A stretch of DNA of 6,533 nt from Clostridiales bacterium (lineage in GTDB: Bacteria; Bacillota; Clostridia; Christensenellales; JAISNN01). Both the position numbers and the translations under genes were made by a program. The stretch covers positions 1 through 6,533 of the forward strand of contig JAITOQ010000099.1 in NCBI GenBank assembly GCA_031289865.1. The letters are read 5' to 3'. Of the stretch, positions 5,203-6,533 are shown piece after piece; the first letter of the stretch is position 1, and each line of letters opens with the position of its first letter. The notes under the pieces were generated by a model. The model saw nothing but the letters and a program-made list of their open reading frames with translations, was not told the DNA's origin and did no database searches.

Positions 5203-5571
5203 ATGCTCAAGGATAAAGAAAACAAAATCGTAGAATTATCTATGTCGTTTGCTATTCGGGTTGTTAATTTATACAAATTTTTGTGTGATAATAAAAAAGA
5301 ATTCGTCCTAAGCAAACAATTGCTTAGATGTGGTACGAGTATCGGAGCAAATGTAAATGAAGCCCAACACGGTCAAAGCATCGCGGATTTTGGAATGAAA
5401 ATGAATATCTCATTAAAAGAAGCGAATGAAAGTAAATATTGGATTGAATTGTTATACAAGACGGATTACATTACCGAATCTGAATATAACAGCCTAAATA
5501 ATGATATTACGGAAATAAAAAAAATCTTAGTGGCAATTGTCAAAACCACTTTTTCAAAACGCGATAATTAA
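5203..5571 (+). CDS. S23 / four-helix-bundle protein (23S rRNA intervening-sequence protein family), 122 residues
   Basis: The protein matches the four-helix-bundle family (TIGR02436, related to S23 proteins encoded in 23S rRNA intervening sequences). Hallmarks are SKQLLRCGTSIGANVNEAQ at residues 37-55 and FGMKMNISLKEANESKYW then IELL at 63-84. Helices can be placed at about 6-29, 33-56, 60-88 and 93-116. The length is standard. Family members form small pentameric or similar bundles with a basic surface and are suspected to bind nucleic acid; Avd of diversity-generating retroelements has the same fold. The molecular role of free-standing copies is not established. Here the gene lies in the loop of a long inverted repeat (5049-5162 with 5586-5696), is more AT-rich than its neighbours, and precedes an rRNA methyltransferase gene on the same strand. 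No rRNA sequence and no reverse transcriptase is nearby. Confidence 0.93.
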   Translation: MLKDKENKIVELSMSFAIRVVNLYKFLCDNKKEFVLSKQLLRCGTSIGANVNEAQHGQSIADFGMKMNISLKEANESKYWIELLYKTDYITESEYNSLNNDITEIKKILVAIVKTTFSKRDN

Positions 5572-5585
5572 AATTGATATCAACA

Positions 5586-5696
5586 ATTCTGCATTAAAAA
5601 TGTAAGGCTGACGTTTGAGATTCTTCGCAAGCTCAGAATGACACCGACTTTTATTTTAATCCGCAATTCTGCATTCTGCATTTTGCATTCTGCATT
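5586..5696 (-). repeat. Right arm of the long inverted repeat flanking the four-helix-bundle gene
   Basis: Read on the minus strand it repeats the left arm (5049-5162) in order: four 7-bp units (5667-5694), TTGCGGATTAAAATAAAAGTC, the GATTCTTCGC motif in its canonical form (5612-5643), CGTCAGCC and ATTTTTAATGCAGAAT. Its outer end is only 6 bases before the AAGGAG of the next gene. On the plus strand it begins 14 bases after the stop of the four-helix-bundle gene. Confidence 0.9.
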
Positions 5697-5702
5697 AAAC
5701 AC

Positions 5703-5708
5703 AAGGAG
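5703..5708 (+). promoter_or_regulatory. Ribosome binding site of the rlmI-like gene
   Basis: AAGGAG lies 6 bases before the ATG at 5715, which fixes the start. I see no separate promoter between the two plus-strand genes, so co-transcription with the four-helix-bundle gene is possible. Confidence 0.85.
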
Positions 5709-5714
5709 TTTAAA

Positions 5715-6533
5715 ATGTTTAAATTGACCCTAAAAAAAGGCGAAGAAAAGCGTATCCTATCCGGACACCCGTGGGTGTATGCAAACGAGGTCGCAAAGAT
5801 TGACGGAAAGGACGTTCAAGGGAGTATTGCGCGTGTAGAGAGCCATGACGGGCGGTTTGCCGGGCTTGGGTTTATCAACCACGCGTCAAAAATCATCGTC
5901 CGAATTCTCGCTCAAAACGAGGTCGCTATAGACCGTGATTTTTTCTTCGGGCGAATCAAGGCGGCGAACGATTACCGTCTGTCCGTCGGCTATACCGACA
6001 ACTACCGCGCCGTATTCGGCGAAAGCGACCTCCTACCGGGGCTTATCGTAGACCGTTACGGGGACTGTCTGTCCGTACAGTTTTTGGCGTACGGCATGGA
6101 CTGCCGCAAAGACATGATCGTCGATATTTTGCGCGAAATATTCTCGCCCGTCTGTATCTATGAGCGAAGCGACGTTTCCGTCCGCTCCAAAGAGGGGCTA
6201 AAGGAAACGAAAGGCGTCTTGTACGGCGCGCTCCCCGACTCCTTAGTCATCACCGAAAACGGAGTTAAGCTCTCGATCGACCTCGTAAACGGTCAAAAAA
6301 CCGGCTATTTCCTCGACCAAAAGGAAAACCGCGACAACCTAAAACACTACGTCAAAGGAAAACGCGTCCTCGACCTCTTTTGCAATCAAGGCGGCTTTTC
6401 GCTCGCCGCGGCGCATTACGGAGCGGAAGAAATTACCGCCGTCGATATCAGCCGCACCGCCCTCGAACAAGTCGGGAAAAACGCGGAATTAAACGGCTTT
6501 TTAAATATCGCGACACGCGAAGCGGACGTATTC
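5715..6533 (+). CDS. rlmI: RlmI-family class I SAM-dependent 23S rRNA methyltransferase, N-terminal part (runs off the window)
   Basis: The first 273 residues of a protein of the RlmI/YccW family (usually about 390-400 residues), which methylates a cytosine of 23S rRNA at carbon 5 (m5C1962 in E. coli) using SAM. An N-terminal PUA RNA-binding domain (about 1-75) shows GHPWVYANEV at 17-26. A linking domain has LPGLIVDRYGD, then the family signature VNGQKTGYFLDQKENR (GQKTG at 193-197). The Rossmann SAM site begins with motif I VLDLFCNQGGFSL at 218-230 and motif II AVDIS. The C-terminal part with the DPP motif and catalytic cysteine is outside the window, so activity cannot be confirmed. Base composition is GC-richer than the upstream four-helix-bundle gene, as expected for a core gene. 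The family is secure; the exact methylated base is inferred from E. coli. Confidence 0.92.
   Translation, partial: MFKLTLKKGEEKRILSGHPWVYANEVAKIDGKDVQGSIARVESHDGRFAGLGFINHASKIIVRILAQNEVAIDRDFFFGRIKAANDYRLSVGYTDNYRAVFGESDLLPGLIVDRYGDCLSVQFLAYGMDCRKDMIVDILREIFSPVCIYERSDVSVRSKEGLKETKGVLYGALPDSLVITENGVKLSIDLVNGQKTGYFLDQKENRDNLKHYVKGKRVLDLFCNQGGFSLAAAHYGAEEITAVDISRTALEQVGKNAELNGFLNIATREADVF

Noticed and set aside
5203..5571. Diversity-generating retroelement (the protein shares the Avd fold)
   Set aside because: No reverse transcriptase and no template/variable repeat pair with adenine-specific differences is visible. The flanking repeats are inverted, not direct, and do not overlap a coding region.
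5046..5699. Target-site duplication flanking the cassette (AAA on both sides)
   Set aside because: Three A residues next to an AT-rich boundary are not informative; no longer direct repeat is present.

Overview
The window looks like a chromosomal piece of an uncultured Clostridia-type (Bacillota) bacterium. This is inferred from a clostridial-type pyruvate phosphate dikinase, strong purine-rich ribosome binding sites (AGGAGG, GGAGGG, AAGGAG), a GPH-family sugar symporter, and intergenic DNA full of short dispersed repeats of the kind common in gut Clostridia assemblies. No rRNA, tRNA, CRISPR array, transposase, integrase or phage gene is visible.

Layout. Positions 1-1067 (minus) hold the N-terminal 355 residues of pyruvate phosphate dikinase, with a clear sigma-70-type promoter just upstream. 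From about 1193 to 3522 lies an accessory stretch bounded by inverted copies of a 32-bp TTGAAAGT-type repeat. It contains a 59-residue orphan ORF, a frameshifted remnant of an AAA_4-type ATP-binding regulator, a two-zinc-ribbon membrane protein of 334 residues, and several families of short repeats. Positions 3517-4968 (minus) encode a complete GPH/MFS cation-coupled symporter whose stop codon lies inside the bounding repeat. Upstream of it, transcription diverges. The plus strand carries a small S23/four-helix-bundle protein (5203-5571) and then the first 273 residues of an RlmI-type 23S rRNA methyltransferase (5715 to the window end).

The most unusual structure is around the four-helix-bundle gene. 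It sits between two arms of about 111-114 bp (5049-5162 and 5586-5696) that are inverted copies of each other at roughly 90% identity. A transcript across it could fold into a very long hairpin with the ORF in the loop. That is the architecture of 23S rRNA intervening sequences, whose ORFs belong to this same protein family, but here it sits in ordinary intergenic DNA. The arms are built from modules (7-bp TGCAGAA arrays, a GATTCTTCGC/GCTCAG motif) that recur singly elsewhere in the window.

Functionally, the core genes are housekeeping or metabolic: PEP/pyruvate interconversion, sugar uptake and rRNA methylation. The DNA between them is a repeat-driven accessory zone with a decaying gene. There is no evidence that the metabolic genes form one operon; ppdK has its own promoter, and the symporter has its own leader and ribosome binding site.
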